A stretch of 64,000 bases of DNA. Source: Pseudoduganella albidiflava. GTDB taxonomy: Bacteria; Pseudomonadota; Gammaproteobacteria; Burkholderiales; Burkholderiaceae_D. Where the stretch lies: assembly GCF_004322755.1 (NCBI RefSeq), contig NZ_CP036401.1:620001-684000 (forward strand), read 5' to 3'. The notes below the pieces were generated by a model. The model made no database searches, was not told the DNA's origin, and worked only from the letters and a program-made list of their open reading frames with translations. Of the stretch, positions 29,656 to 38,389 are shown piece by piece. Each line of letters starts with the position of its first letter. Position 1 is the stretch's first letter. The translations under genes were made by a program, and so were the position numbers.

Positions 29656-29665
29656 TTGTATACAA
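29656..29665. promoter_or_regulatory. GntR/FadR-type operator candidate upstream of the nucleobase symporter
   Basis: TTGTATACAA is a perfect 10-base palindrome with the GT-N-AC spacing typical of FadR-subfamily operators. It sits just before a TTGACA hexamer. A FadR-type regulator is encoded nearby at 32893-33597. Confidence 0.4.
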
Positions 29666-29939
29666 AATCTGTTGACAACTTTTTCGCGACTGGGCACCAT
29701 GACTTCCCATCCAACCTGCCAAAGAGCAGTGCCGGGGCACCTGGAAAACCGTCCAGGCAGCGCGGCGCCGATAAGCTCGGCTTGCGCTGCCAGCCGAAGC
29801 CGGCGCCCGACGGGGGCGCCGGCGACGGCAACGGTTCAACTCACACGCCCGGCCTCGACCTGACCAGCGGACGCGACGATCCGCCAGCGAGGCATGCCGA
29901 ACAGAACGCAAGTTCAACCACAACATCTTGGAGACACAG

Positions 29940-31292
29940 ATGAACAACCTGCTCTACCAGGTGGACGACCGTCCGCCGATGCTCACCACTGTTTTGCTGG
30001 CCGCCCAGCATATGCTTGCCGCGCTGGGCGGGATCATCGCCGTGCCCCTGGTGATCGGCGCCGTGCTGAAACTGCCGGCCGACCAGATCGTCGCACTCGT
30101 CAACGCGGCGCTGCTCGGCTCCGGCATCGTCACCATCATCCAGTGCAAGGGCGTGGGGCCGGTCGGCATCCGCCTGCCCTGCGTGATGGGTACCAGCTTC
30201 GCCTTCGTCGGCGCCGCCATCAGCATCGGCTTCGAGCACGGCGTGCCCGGCATCCTCGGTTCGTCGCTGGCCGGTTCGGCGATCATGATCGTCGGCAGCT
30301 TCTTCATGCCGCAGATCCGCAAGCTGTTCCCGCACACCGTCACGGCCGTCGTCGTCACGATGATCGGCCTGTCGCTGGTGCCGGTCGCGATCGACTGGGC
30401 CGCCGGCGGCAAGGGCGCCGCCAACTACGCCGCGCCGATCAACCTGGGCATCGCGCTGTTCGTGCTGGTGACCGTGATCGGCCTGGTGCAGTTCGGCAAA
30501 GGCATCATCTCCGCCGCCGCCGTCGTGATCGGCATGGCCATCGGCTATATCGTCTGCCTGGCGCTGGGCCTGGTCGATTTCAGCTCGGTTGCCAAGGCCA
30601 CCACCTTCGCGCTGCCACAACCGCTGCAATACGGCATGACCTTCCCGATCAGCGGCATCCTCGCCATGGGCCTGGCCTACGTGGTCACGATCGTGGAAAC
30701 CACCGGCACCTTCATGGCGCTGGGCACGGCCACCAACACGAAAGTACGCGGCAAGCACCTGTGCCGCGGCGTGCTGTGCGATGGCCTGGGCTCGGCCTTC
30801 GTGTCCGTGCTGGGCAGCCCGGCCGTGTCGACCTTTGCTCAGAACGTCGGCGTGATCTCGCTGACCGGCGTGGCCAGCCGCCACGTGGTGGCGCTGACCG
30901 GCGCGTTCCTGCTGCTGGCCGGCCTGTTCCCGGTTCTGGGCGCCGTCGTGGTCACGATTCCCCAGCCGGTGCTGGGCGGTGCCGGCCTGATGATGTTCGC
31001 CATGATCCTGGCCGCCGGCGTGCAGATGCTGGCCAGCATGGAGCACAACAAGCGCAACGGCCTGATCATCGCCGTGTCGCTGGGTTGCGGCCTGGCCGTC
31101 AGCGCCCGTCCGGAACTGCTGGCGAAGATGCCGGCCATCGTCAGCGAGATCTTCGGTTCGGGCATCAGCACCGGCGCCATCGTCGCCGTGCTGCTGAACC
31201 TGGTGCTGCCGGGCCGCGAAGCGGAAGCGCACGACGAGGAGTCCGAAGAACCGCCTCAACCGCTGCTGGTCAAAAACATCGAGGCGGCGTAA
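29940..31292 (+). CDS. Nucleobase:cation symporter (NCS2/NAT family)
   Basis: A 450-residue inner-membrane permease of the NAT/NCS2 family with about 12-14 helices. It has the family pieces AAQHMLAALGGIIAVPL, LPCVMGTSFAFVG, ETTGTFMALG and GSPAVSTFAQNVGVISLTGVASR. The Q-N in the last segment is part of the NAT signature, and members of this branch carry xanthine, uric acid or uracil. Its neighbours (guanine and 8-oxoguanine deaminases) favour a purine. The ATG at 29940 follows TTGGAGAC; a TTG four codons upstream is a weaker choice. Confidence 0.93.
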   Translation: MNNLLYQVDDRPPMLTTVLLAAQHMLAALGGIIAVPLVIGAVLKLPADQIVALVNAALLGSGIVTIIQCKGVGPVGIRLPCVMGTSFAFVGAAISIGFEHGVPGILGSSLAGSAIMIVGSFFMPQIRKLFPHTVTAVVVTMIGLSLVPVAIDWAAGGKGAANYAAPINLGIALFVLVTVIGLVQFGKGIISAAAVVIGMAIGYIVCLALGLVDFSSVAKATTFALPQPLQYGMTFPISGILAMGLAYVVTIVETTGTFMALGTATNTKVRGKHLCRGVLCDGLGSAFVSVLGSPAVSTFAQNVGVISLTGVASRHVVALTGAFLLLAGLFPVLGAVVVTIPQPVLGGAGLMMFAMILAAGVQMLASMEHNKRNGLIIAVSLGCGLAVSARPELLAKMPAIVSEIFGSGISTGAIVAVLLNLVLPGREAEAHDEESEEPPQPLLVKNIEAA

Positions 31293-31308
31293 GCTTCCTC
31301 TCCTGACG

Positions 31309-31341
31309 CCGCGCGGCCAACGAAAGGCCGCGCGGTTTTTT
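31309..31341 (+). terminator. Rho-independent terminator after the nucleobase symporter
   Basis: A 10-base-pair GC stem (31309-31318 with 31326-31335), 7-base loop and six T residues, 17 bases past the stop. It ends the symporter transcript, so the next gene needs its own promoter. Confidence 0.9.
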
Positions 31342-31344
31342 CGA

Positions 31345-31395
31345 CATTGTTTCCGCGGTGCCGTAGTGCGAACCACTAGCATTGTTTCCGCAGTG
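31345..31395. repeat. Pair of 16-bp direct repeats upstream of the 8-oxoguanine deaminase gene
   Basis: CATTGTTTCCGCGGTG at 31345-31360 and the same with one change at 31380-31395, 35 bases apart, end 27 bases before the ATG. Repeated sites at this spacing suggest regulator binding. Confidence 0.55.
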
Positions 31396-31421
31396 TCATA
31401 CTCCTTGATGGAATCAATGAC

Positions 31422-32798
31422 ATGACCAAAACACTGCTGATCAAGAATGCCCGCGTCGTCGTGACGATGGACGACGACCGCCGCGAAATCGACGATGGCG
31501 CCATCTTCGTGCGCGGCAACGTCATCGAAGCGGTCGGCGCCACCGCCGACCTGCCGCAAACGGCGGACGAGGTGATCGACGCCACCGGCCAGGTCGTCAT
31601 GCCCGGCCTCGTCAATACCCACCACCACATGTACCAGAGCCTGACGCGCGTGATCCCCGCCGCGCAGAACGGCGAGCTGTTCAACTGGCTGACCAACCTG
31701 TACCCGATCTGGGCCAACCTCACCGGCGAGATGGTGCATGTCTCCACCCTCACGGCGATGTCGGAACTGATCCTGTCCGGCTGCACCACCAGCAGCGACC
31801 ACCTGTACATCTACCCGAACGATTGCCGGCTGGAAGACAGCATCGAGGCCGCGCAGAAGATCGGCATGCGCTTCCATGCCGCGCGCGGCGCGATGAGCGT
31901 GGGGCAGTCGAAGGGCGGCCTGCCGCCGGACGCCGTGGTCGAGGAGGAAGCGGCGATCCTGAAGGATACCCAGCGCCTGATCGAAACCTTCCACGATGCC
32001 GGCCGCCATGCGATGCAGCGCATCGTGGTGGCGCCGTGCTCGCCGTTTTCCGTGTCGCGCGAGCTGATGAAGGAAGCGGCCAGCCTGGCGCGCAGCTACG
32101 GCGTGTCGCTGCACACGCACCTGGCGGAAAACGTCAACGACATCGCCTACAGCCGCGAGAAGTTCAACATGACGCCGGCCCAGTACGCAGAGGATTGCGG
32201 CTGGGTCGGCCACGACGTGTGGCATGCCCACTGCGTGCAGCTGGACGACGACGGCGTGTACATGTTCGGCCGCACCGGCACGGGGATCGCGCACTGCCCG
32301 TGCTCGAACATGCGCCTGGCTTCCGGCATCGCGCCGATCCGCAAGATGATCGATGCCGGCGTGCCGGTCGGGCTGGGCGTGGATGGCTGCGCGTCGAACG
32401 ATGCCGGCCACATGCTGGGCGAGGCGCGCCAGGCGATGCTGCTGCAGCGCGTCGGTTTCGGTCCGGATGCGATGACGGCGCGCCAGGCGCTGGAAATCGC
32501 CACGCTGGGCGGCGCGAAAGTGCTGAACCGGGATGATATCGGCGCATTGAAGCCGGGCATGTCGGCCGACATCGTCACCTTCCGGCTCGACCAGATCGGC
32601 TTTGCCGGCGCGCTGCACGATCCGGTCGCGGCGCTGGTGTTCTGCACGCCGTCGAACGTCACGCACAGCGTCATCAACGGCAAGGTGGTGGTGCGCGACG
32701 GCCAGCTGCAAACGGTCGACCTGCCGGTGGTGATCGAGCGGCACAATGCGCTGGCCAGCGAGCTGGCGCTGAAGACGGGTACGCGCAAAGCCGCCTGA
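31422..32798 (+). CDS. 8-oxoguanine deaminase
   Basis: A 458-residue cytoplasmic amidohydrolase of the ATZ/TRZ group. Metal ligands are H67-x-H69 in NTHHHMYQ, H233 in HTHLAE, H268/H270 in WHAHCV and D321 in GVDGCASND. The NTHHHMYQSLTR start and GVDGCASND ending match 8-oxoguanine deaminases, which convert 8-oxoguanine to urate. No signal peptide is present, in contrast to the guaD product. It lies downstream of a terminator and direct repeats, so it is independently transcribed in the purine island. Confidence 0.88.
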   Translation: MTKTLLIKNARVVVTMDDDRREIDDGAIFVRGNVIEAVGATADLPQTADEVIDATGQVVMPGLVNTHHHMYQSLTRVIPAAQNGELFNWLTNLYPIWANLTGEMVHVSTLTAMSELILSGCTTSSDHLYIYPNDCRLEDSIEAAQKIGMRFHAARGAMSVGQSKGGLPPDAVVEEEAAILKDTQRLIETFHDAGRHAMQRIVVAPCSPFSVSRELMKEAASLARSYGVSLHTHLAENVNDIAYSREKFNMTPAQYAEDCGWVGHDVWHAHCVQLDDDGVYMFGRTGTGIAHCPCSNMRLASGIAPIRKMIDAGVPVGLGVDGCASNDAGHMLGEARQAMLLQRVGFGPDAMTARQALEIATLGGAKVLNRDDIGALKPGMSADIVTFRLDQIGFAGALHDPVAALVFCTPSNVTHSVINGKVVVRDGQLQTVDLPVVIERHNALASELALKTGTRKAA

Positions 32799-32836
32799 GC
32801 CGGGGAGCCGCGAGGGTGAGCACTGGCTCGTGATGC

Positions 32837-32861
32837 GAAAAGCGGCGCCCGGGGCGCCGCT
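32837..32861 (-). terminator. Terminator after the GntR-type gene
   Basis: A 9-base-pair stem (32841-32849 with 32853-32861, loop CGG) reading into TTTT on the minus strand, 32 bases past the regulator stop and between two convergent genes. The T run is short. Confidence 0.6.
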
Positions 32862-32892
32862 CGACTCGTCCAGAAGGTGCTCCCCGGCCGGA

Positions 32893-33597
32893 TTACTTCA
32901 GCAACGCCGACACCAGATCTTTTTCGACCTGGGTACCGCTATCGAAGCGCAGCGCCGCTTCCACGTGGGTGAGGTGATCGAGCATCACCCGCGCCGCCAG
33001 GTCGGCGTCGCCGGAGCGCGCGGCGGCGATGAAGTCAGCGTGTTCGTCGGCCGAGCAGGCCGCATCCCGGTCGGACTGGTACAGCATCGTGATGAGCGAG
33101 CTGCGCGCCACCAGTTCATGCAGCATCTCGCGCACCACGTCGTTGCCCACCACTTCGGCCAGCACCACGTGGAAATCGCCCAGCAGGCGCGAGCGCACCT
33201 TGTGGTCGCCTTCCAGCGAGCGGCGCTCCGCTTCCAGGTGCTTTTCCAGCTTGCGGTAGTCGGCCGCGGTGGCCTTGGCGACGAATTCGCGGGCCAGCGC
33301 GCCCTCGATGATGCGCCGCGCGGCAAAGATGTCGCGCGATTCCTTTTCGCTGGGCTGGCTGACGAATGCGCCCTTGTCCGGCACGATGCGGATCAGCTTG
33401 TCCTTGGACAGGATCAGCAGCGCGGCACGGATCTTGGTGCGGCTGACATGGTAGAGGCGTGACAGTGCTTCCTCGCGCAGCTTGGTGCCTGGGGGGAGCT
33501 TGCGCGCCGCGATGGCTGAAGCGATATCGTCGGCAATGTCGTTCGAGCTCGCACCGCTGCTCTGCTTTTCTTCTGTGGCTGCGATGGACGCTGACAT
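32893..33597 (-). CDS. GntR-family regulator (FadR subfamily)
   Basis: A 234-residue regulator. The winged helix (about 25-90) has PPGTKLREEALSRLYHVSRTKIRAAL, and the C-terminal all-helical FCD domain has the metal/ligand segment GDFHVVLAE with later HADFIAAARSGD. FCD-type regulators bind small carboxylates or purine-type ligands. Placed convergent to 8-oxoguanine deaminase, it is the likely controller of the purine genes. The ATG at 33597 is the only good start; upstream options are a TTG. A 10-base palindrome ATGCGCGCAT at 33631-33640 lies just upstream and may be its own operator. Confidence 0.85.
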   Translation of the reverse strand: MSASIAATEEKQSSGASSNDIADDIASAIAARKLPPGTKLREEALSRLYHVSRTKIRAALLILSKDKLIRIVPDKGAFVSQPSEKESRDIFAARRIIEGALAREFVAKATAADYRKLEKHLEAERRSLEGDHKVRSRLLGDFHVVLAEVVGNDVVREMLHELVARSSLITMLYQSDRDAACSADEHADFIAAARSGDADLAARVMLDHLTHVEAALRFDSGTQVEKDLVSALLK

Positions 33598-33745
33598 GGA
33601 GATCGGACAGTGGATGATCCGCAATCATACATGCGCGCGCATATATTGGCTATCTCGCAAGGTATCTGTTCAGGCGGCCACCGTCATGATTGCCCGTGCC
33701 CGGGCATTCCGCCGCTGGCCGCCGCCCGGCGCGACCCCGCACCGC

Positions 33746-34225
33746 CTACCGCGATTTGCCCAGCACGTCCTTCCGGAACCAGTCTTCCAGCATCTGTTTC
33801 TCGTGGCTGTACTGCTCGTTGTTCCAGCGATTCGAGCCCATCAGGTAATTCGGGTCGGCCAGCTTCGGCTCGCCGCTCTTGACCACCTTGCCATCCTGCT
33901 CGATGGTGTAGCGGAAATGCATGCGCGGCCAGTCGGCACGGCCCTTCAGCACGCGCACGTCCTGGATCGCCACGCGGGGGAACTGGTCGCCGGCCAGGTC
34001 GATGTCGAGGAATTCCACATTCAGCTGCTGGCCCGCCGGTAATTGCTTCGACAGCAACTCCAGGTGCTCCCGGAAGTGGATTTCCATCGATTCCCGGTCG
34101 GTCGAGAACCGCGGCACATCGGTCATCTTCGCGGTTTCCACATAAGTCACCTTGGCACCGGCACTGGCCACGCTGGACGCTGCCAGCAGCACGGCAACGC
34201 CTGCCATGCGTATGAATTTCTTCAT
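33746..34225 (-). CDS. DUF3016 exported protein
   Basis: A 159-residue protein with a signal peptide (MKKFIRMAGVAVLLAASSVASA). The mature part is a DUF3016 domain: KVTYVETAKMTDVPRF, then LPAGQQLNVEFLDIDLAG and a WPRMHFRYTIEQDGKV segment. The family is periplasmic or lipoprotein-like and of unknown function. The start at 34225 gives the signal peptide its proper charge at the N-terminus; longer readings run into the repeat at 34346. It is divergent from the LysR gene at 34576. Confidence 0.85.
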   Translation of the reverse strand: MKKFIRMAGVAVLLAASSVASAGAKVTYVETAKMTDVPRFSTDRESMEIHFREHLELLSKQLPAGQQLNVEFLDIDLAGDQFPRVAIQDVRVLKGRADWPRMHFRYTIEQDGKVVKSGEPKLADPNYLMGSNRWNNEQYSHEKQMLEDWFRKDVLGKSR

Positions 34226-34345
34226 GATAAAAGTCCTTTTCGATTCGTGTACCGAATATACGCCCATTCCGCCAGGCTTCAATCGCGGCAAAGTACCCGA
34301 TGTAACACGATGTGACAGCGGCCCGTACGCCGCTTCCCGGCACAC

Positions 34346-34414
34346 AAAAAAAACGGTGACAGTCACCATTTTCCAGGAAATGTTTCTTCAAAAATGGTGA
34401 CTGTCACCGTTTTT
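34346..34414. repeat. Hairpin repeat, GGTGACAGTCACC family, copy 1
   Basis: Two 24-bp inverted arms (34349-34372 and 34391-34414) around an 18-base spacer with GGAAATGTTTC. Each arm is itself a palindrome, GGTGAC-A/T-GTCACC, ending in A and T runs. A related element with the same spacer motif is at 43989-44086. It occupies much of the 350-bp gap between DUF3016 and LysR genes, where no gene is supported, and could act as a bidirectional terminator. Confidence 0.88.
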
Positions 34415-34575
34415 CGCGCAACATTTCGGTACGGTGGCGGTGCTGGTGCACCAGCCGGAGAAGCCGGCCGCACCGCTTTGACGCGGGATGGGCCCCGGGC
34501 ATGGCGAAACGCTGGAAAAGTTGTTGGCACGAAAATCGCATAACGATCGATGGAAAACAACGTCCGGGGAGGAGC

Positions 34576-35490
34576 ATGACACTGCAGCAATTGCGCGACT
34601 TCGTGGCCGTCATCGAGCACGGCGGCTATCGGGCGGCGTCGCGGGCGCTGCGCGTATCCCAGGCCGCGCTGACGAAAAGCGTGCTCAAGCTCGAGGCCGC
34701 GCACGGCGTGGAGCTGGTGCTGCGCCTGCAATCGGGCGTCCTGCTGACGGAGCCGGGGCGGCAATTGCTCAGCTACGCGCGGGCCATCCTGCGCGACGTC
34801 GACGATGCGATGGCCATGCTCGATGCGAAACGGCTGGCCGAACGCATCACGGTCGTGGTCGGCGCCAGCCTCGATCCGGCGCTCACCCTGGTGCCCCGCG
34901 TCGCCGAGGATTTCAAGCGCCGCAACCAGCAGGCCAACGTGCATATCCAGCAGGGCGCGCCGGGCGACCTGGTGGACATGCTGCGCGAAGGGCGCCTGGA
35001 CCTCGTCGTGTCCGAGCTGCCCGGCGGGCTGAACACCGGCAACCTGTGTGTCGAGCCGATCTACCGGGAAGCGCTGTTCATCGCCTGCCGCGGCGGCCCG
35101 GCGGATGCGGCCGATGGCGCCGCGCTGGCCGAGCGGCCCTGGCTGGTGCTCGGCGAGACCAACAGTGCCAGGCACCCGCAGGATGCGCTGCGCGAGGTGT
35201 TCGCGCGCTGGGGCTGGCGCATGCCGGCCACCGTATACTCGTCCAGTTCACTGATCGCGGCGCTCGACCAGGTCGCCAGCACCGATACCTGCTGCCTGCT
35301 GCCCGAGCGCGTCTTCAGCCACCCGGTCGCGGCGCGGCGCATCCACAAGATGTCGGTGGCGGGCCAGCCGGTGGCCGAGCGCGAAGTGGCCATCATCACC
35401 AAGGGTTCGCGCCAGCCGCATGGCGGCGTGGCCGAATTCGTGTCGATGACGAAGTCGCTGGCGCGCATCCGCGATCTCGCTTTCGCCTGA
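34576..35490 (+). CDS. LysR-family regulator
   Basis: A 304-residue LysR protein beginning MTLQQLRDFVAVIEHGGY with the recognition region RAASRALRVSQAALTKSVLKLE, then an effector domain with two paired cysteines at SSLIAALDQVASTDTCC. The ATG at 34576 follows GGGGAGGAG. It is convergent with the cytochrome c gene, 13 bases away, and has no obvious divergent target gene except DUF3016. The effector is unknown. Confidence 0.88.
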   Translation: MTLQQLRDFVAVIEHGGYRAASRALRVSQAALTKSVLKLEAAHGVELVLRLQSGVLLTEPGRQLLSYARAILRDVDDAMAMLDAKRLAERITVVVGASLDPALTLVPRVAEDFKRRNQQANVHIQQGAPGDLVDMLREGRLDLVVSELPGGLNTGNLCVEPIYREALFIACRGGPADAADGAALAERPWLVLGETNSARHPQDALREVFARWGWRMPATVYSSSSLIAALDQVASTDTCCLLPERVFSHPVAARRIHKMSVAGQPVAEREVAIITKGSRQPHGGVAEFVSMTKSLARIRDLAFA

Positions 35491-35503
35491 ACGCGCGCCG
35501 CCT

Positions 35504-35887
35504 TCAAGGCTGGCGCAGCTTGCGCACGTCGCCGGCGGTCACGGCGGGCGCGTCCGGCTTGTCGAACGACTGGCGCACATAGGTCGCTACGGCGGCGATC
35601 TGCTCGTCGTTCATCATGCCGGCGAACGCGGGCATGCCCCGGTAGCCGTTGGCCACGCGGTAAACGATGTATTCCGGGCTCTGCACCAGCGGATTGCCGG
35701 CCAGCTTGGGATAGAAACCGGCGCCGCGCGCGCCTTCGCCCTTGGCCATGTGGCAGCCCTGGCAGCTGGCCGCATACAGCGCCTTGCCATCCTTTTGCGC
35801 GAACACATAGCCGCTGGACATCTGCGGCACGTCGGCCGCGCCGGCGGCCGACGCGTACAGGGCAGCCGTCAGGATCAATTTTTTCAT
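35504..35887 (-). CDS. Class I cytochrome c, periplasmic
   Basis: A 127-residue protein with a signal peptide (MKKLILTAALYASAAGAA) and one haem site CQGCH, with the axial Met expected in GMPAFAGMM. The fold is the small class I cytochrome c of about 100 residues. It is the second gene of a pair: its start overlaps the last four bases of the flavoprotein gene (ATGA), so the two are made together. It is likely the electron acceptor for that flavoprotein, which is an inference from this coupling. Confidence 0.92.
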   Translation of the reverse strand: MKKLILTAALYASAAGAADVPQMSSGYVFAQKDGKALYAASCQGCHMAKGEGARGAGFYPKLAGNPLVQSPEYIVYRVANGYRGMPAFAGMMNDEQIAAVATYVRQSFDKPDAPAVTAGDVRKLRQP

Positions 35888-37497
35888 GTCGCTTTCCCCG
35901 TGGTGGCCCTGGCTTTCGCGTGCAGCCGGGTGATCGCATCGTGCGCCGACAGCACGGCGCCTTCCTGCCAGCCGCCGATGAACGAGGCGTGCTCGCCCGC
36001 CAGCACGAGGCGGTTATCGATCGCGCACAGCTTGTCGTAGTGCTGCGCGCGCGCCTGCTCGGTCCACATACCCAGGCAGCCGTTGATCCACGGTACCCGG
36101 TGCCAGCCGACGGTCACGCCGTTGTCGAATTCCTTTTCATACTGGGCGTGGATCTGCCCGCCCTGGCGCACGACTTCGCGCAGCCGCTCTTCCGTGTCCA
36201 TCGCGGAAAATTCAAAGGCGTTCGGGCCGAACATGTAGGCGCCCAGCAGCACGGCCGGTCCCCTGGCCTGGAAGTTCGACGGCGGATAGCAGATCCGGCC
36301 GATCGGCTGGTCGGTATACGAAATGCCGCCATAGATGCCTTCGTCCTGCTCCCAGAAGCGGCGCCTGAACTGCAGGCCCGCCTTGAACGCCGCCGCGTAG
36401 GGCACGGCACCGATCGCGGCCAGCAGGTCCGGCCCGGCCGTGACGTCCACCTGGCTCAGGATCGACAGCGGAATCGTGCACACGCACCAGTCGCCCTTCA
36501 CCTGGCGGATGCCCTGGCCCGGAAGGCGCGCATCTTCCACCGTCACGGTCACGCCGCGCGCATCCTGGTCGATTTTCGTGACCTTCGCGTGGAACTGCAC
36601 GTGCTGCCTGACCTGGCGGTACAGCGCCAGCGCGATCTGGTCCATGCCGTGTTTCGGCTGGAAGATGCTGCTCTGGAACTCGTACTGGTGCGCGACGGCC
36701 AGGTGTGCCCACAGGCCGGAGCGCATCAGCGCGGCGCGGTCCCCGGGCGCCGAATACTGCGCGCGGGGCATCAGGCCGCCGCCCGGCGCCACGTCGAAGC
36801 CGCGCCGGTCGCTCGAGGGAAAGCCTTTCGCATACAGCATGTCCTTGTTCAGGCCGCCGAACGACGCCAGCGATTCCAGTAGCTTGTCCTTGTCCTCGGC
36901 GGTGATGTCGCCATCGAGCCGGCCCGCATTGGCAGCCTTGGCCAGCAGTTCGGCCACGTGGCCGTGGTAGTCGGCCTGTACGGTGCGGTAGCGTTGCGGC
37001 TGGCCGCCGAACGCGGCCGTGCTGTGCAGGTAGGCGTTGTAGTTCACCTGGATGAACGGTTCGAGCGGCACGTTCAGGCGCCGGGCGTAGTCGAGCATGG
37101 CGTGGTGGTGGTAGGGGATCCGCCACGGACCGGGATTCACGTATTCCCCCTTGGCGAAGTGGCACACCTGCTCGGCACCGCCCAGTTCGGTATACCGGTC
37201 GCCGCCGCGGATCGCCCAGCTGCGCCCGCCGGCACGCCCGTTGTACTCGAGCACCGTGACCTGGTAGCCGGCGTTGCGCAATTCGTAGGCGGCCGACAGG
37301 CCCGCCATGCCGGCGCCCAGCACCAGCACATGGCTGCCTTTCGGCGCCCCATCCAGGCGCAACGGCCCGGAAAACGTCGACGGCTGCGCAAAGCCCAGCG
37401 AGGCCATGCCGTGGTACATCGCCGCGCCGCCCAGCGTCTTGCCCAGCATCGCCAGCACCTGCCGCCGGCTGGCGCCCCGTCCTGAAGTGTCTTGCAT
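35884..37497 (-). CDS. Flavin amine oxidase-type FAD protein with Tat signal
   Basis: A 537-residue flavoprotein of the monoamine oxidase family. It has the FAD-binding VLVLGAGMAGLSAAYEL, GGRSWAIRGG and, at the C-terminus, LAGEHASFIGGWQEGAVLSA. The N-terminus has SRRQVLAML followed by a hydrophobic segment, a twin-arginine signal, so the folded holoenzyme is exported. Substrates of the family are amines or amino acids. The ATG at 37497 follows GGAAGGGGC; a longer reading adds 37 residues with no signal logic. It overlaps the cytochrome c gene. Confidence 0.9.
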   Translation of the reverse strand: MQDTSGRGASRRQVLAMLGKTLGGAAMYHGMASLGFAQPSTFSGPLRLDGAPKGSHVLVLGAGMAGLSAAYELRNAGYQVTVLEYNGRAGGRSWAIRGGDRYTELGGAEQVCHFAKGEYVNPGPWRIPYHHHAMLDYARRLNVPLEPFIQVNYNAYLHSTAAFGGQPQRYRTVQADYHGHVAELLAKAANAGRLDGDITAEDKDKLLESLASFGGLNKDMLYAKGFPSSDRRGFDVAPGGGLMPRAQYSAPGDRAALMRSGLWAHLAVAHQYEFQSSIFQPKHGMDQIALALYRQVRQHVQFHAKVTKIDQDARGVTVTVEDARLPGQGIRQVKGDWCVCTIPLSILSQVDVTAGPDLLAAIGAVPYAAAFKAGLQFRRRFWEQDEGIYGGISYTDQPIGRICYPPSNFQARGPAVLLGAYMFGPNAFEFSAMDTEERLREVVRQGGQIHAQYEKEFDNGVTVGWHRVPWINGCLGMWTEQARAQHYDKLCAIDNRLVLAGEHASFIGGWQEGAVLSAHDAITRLHAKARATTGKAT

Positions 37498-37725
37498 CGT
37501 GCCCCTTCCATCGATGAATGCAACGGCTTCATCGTCGGGCACGGGCGCCGGCGCGTCGATCACGCGGCGGTGTTTGCGATTCCATTCCGGAATCACCCGC
37601 TCCCCCATCGGGGGAGTGCGGAGCGGTCGTGGTAGCGCTACAGTGGGCGGGTTGGTTCACCCAATGCCGCAGCGCTGATGTTGCCATGCCATCGACACTT
37701 CCCAACCACCCCGAGGAGTTCCATC

Positions 37726-38376
37726 GTGCGTATGTCCCTCTCCCACAAGGCCGTTGCTGTCGCTTCACTGATCCTCGCCACGTCCGCCAACGCGGGCATT
37801 ACCGCCTACACTACCCAGGCGGAGTACCTGGCCGCCACCGGCACGACCGGTGTCGACACGTTCGACGACCTGGCGCTGCTGAATTACCCGACTCCCGCGC
37901 CGCGCCAGGCGGGCGGGTTCGGCTACACGGTCACGGCCGGCGCCGCCGCCCCGGAATACTGGGGCGCCACCGATGACGGCGTGGACTGGTGGATGTCCAC
38001 CGGCTACAGCCACAACCCGCTGACCTTCGACGGCTTCGGCCCGGACATCGCCGGCGCCGGCGGTTATTTTTTCGGCTCCTGGTACAACGGCACCTCGATG
38101 CCGATCGACGCGATCCAGCTGACCGCCACCGACAGCACCGGTGCCACGCTGACGTGGACCATCGACGCGCCGGACGTGCACTCGTTCGTCGGTTTCGTGT
38201 CGGACGGCCACCTGACCTCGCTGACCGTCTGGAAAGACGATATTCCGGACAGCTTCGTCACCGTCAACGACCTGCACCTGTCGGTGGCCGCGGTGCCGGA
38301 ACCGGCCACCTACGGCATGCTGCTCGGCGGGCTTGGTTTGCTGGGCCTGGCGGCCCGGCGGCGCAAGGGGCGGTAG
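37726..38376 (+). CDS. PEP-CTERM sorting-domain protein
   Basis: A 216-residue exported protein with a signal peptide (SHKAVAVASLILATSANA) and a C-terminal PEP-CTERM tail: VPEPATYGMLLGG, a hydrophobic helix, and the basic end AARRRKGR. The exosortase recognises this tail at the membrane. The mature part is Gly/Asp/Thr-rich with no known domain. The GTG at 37726 is eight bases after CGAGGAG; an ATG two codons later is the alternative. An exosortase gene is not in this window. Confidence 0.85.
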   Translation: MRMSLSHKAVAVASLILATSANAGITAYTTQAEYLAATGTTGVDTFDDLALLNYPTPAPRQAGGFGYTVTAGAAAPEYWGATDDGVDWWMSTGYSHNPLTFDGFGPDIAGAGGYFFGSWYNGTSMPIDAIQLTATDSTGATLTWTIDAPDVHSFVGFVSDGHLTSLTVWKDDIPDSFVTVNDLHLSVAAVPEPATYGMLLGGLGLLGLAARRRKGR

Positions 38377-38389
38377 GAAGCCCCGCGGT

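Larger units (their letters stand above)
29474..29939 (+). other. 466-bp region between DUF1801 gene and nucleobase symporter
   Basis: No gene is supported. It holds the CCAA microsatellite at its left end and a GTATAC-centred palindrome TTGTATACAA (29656-29665), followed six bases later by TTGACA (29672-29677). The -10 for that TTGACA is weak (CACCAT at 17 bases). The right half is GC-rich leader DNA of the symporter. Confidence 0.5.

Noticed and set aside
29841..32744. Open frame of about 970 codons antisense to the symporter and 8-oxoguanine deaminase genes
   Set aside because: Low-complexity His/Asp/Gln/Arg protein with no recognisable domain; both opposite-strand genes are firmly identified.
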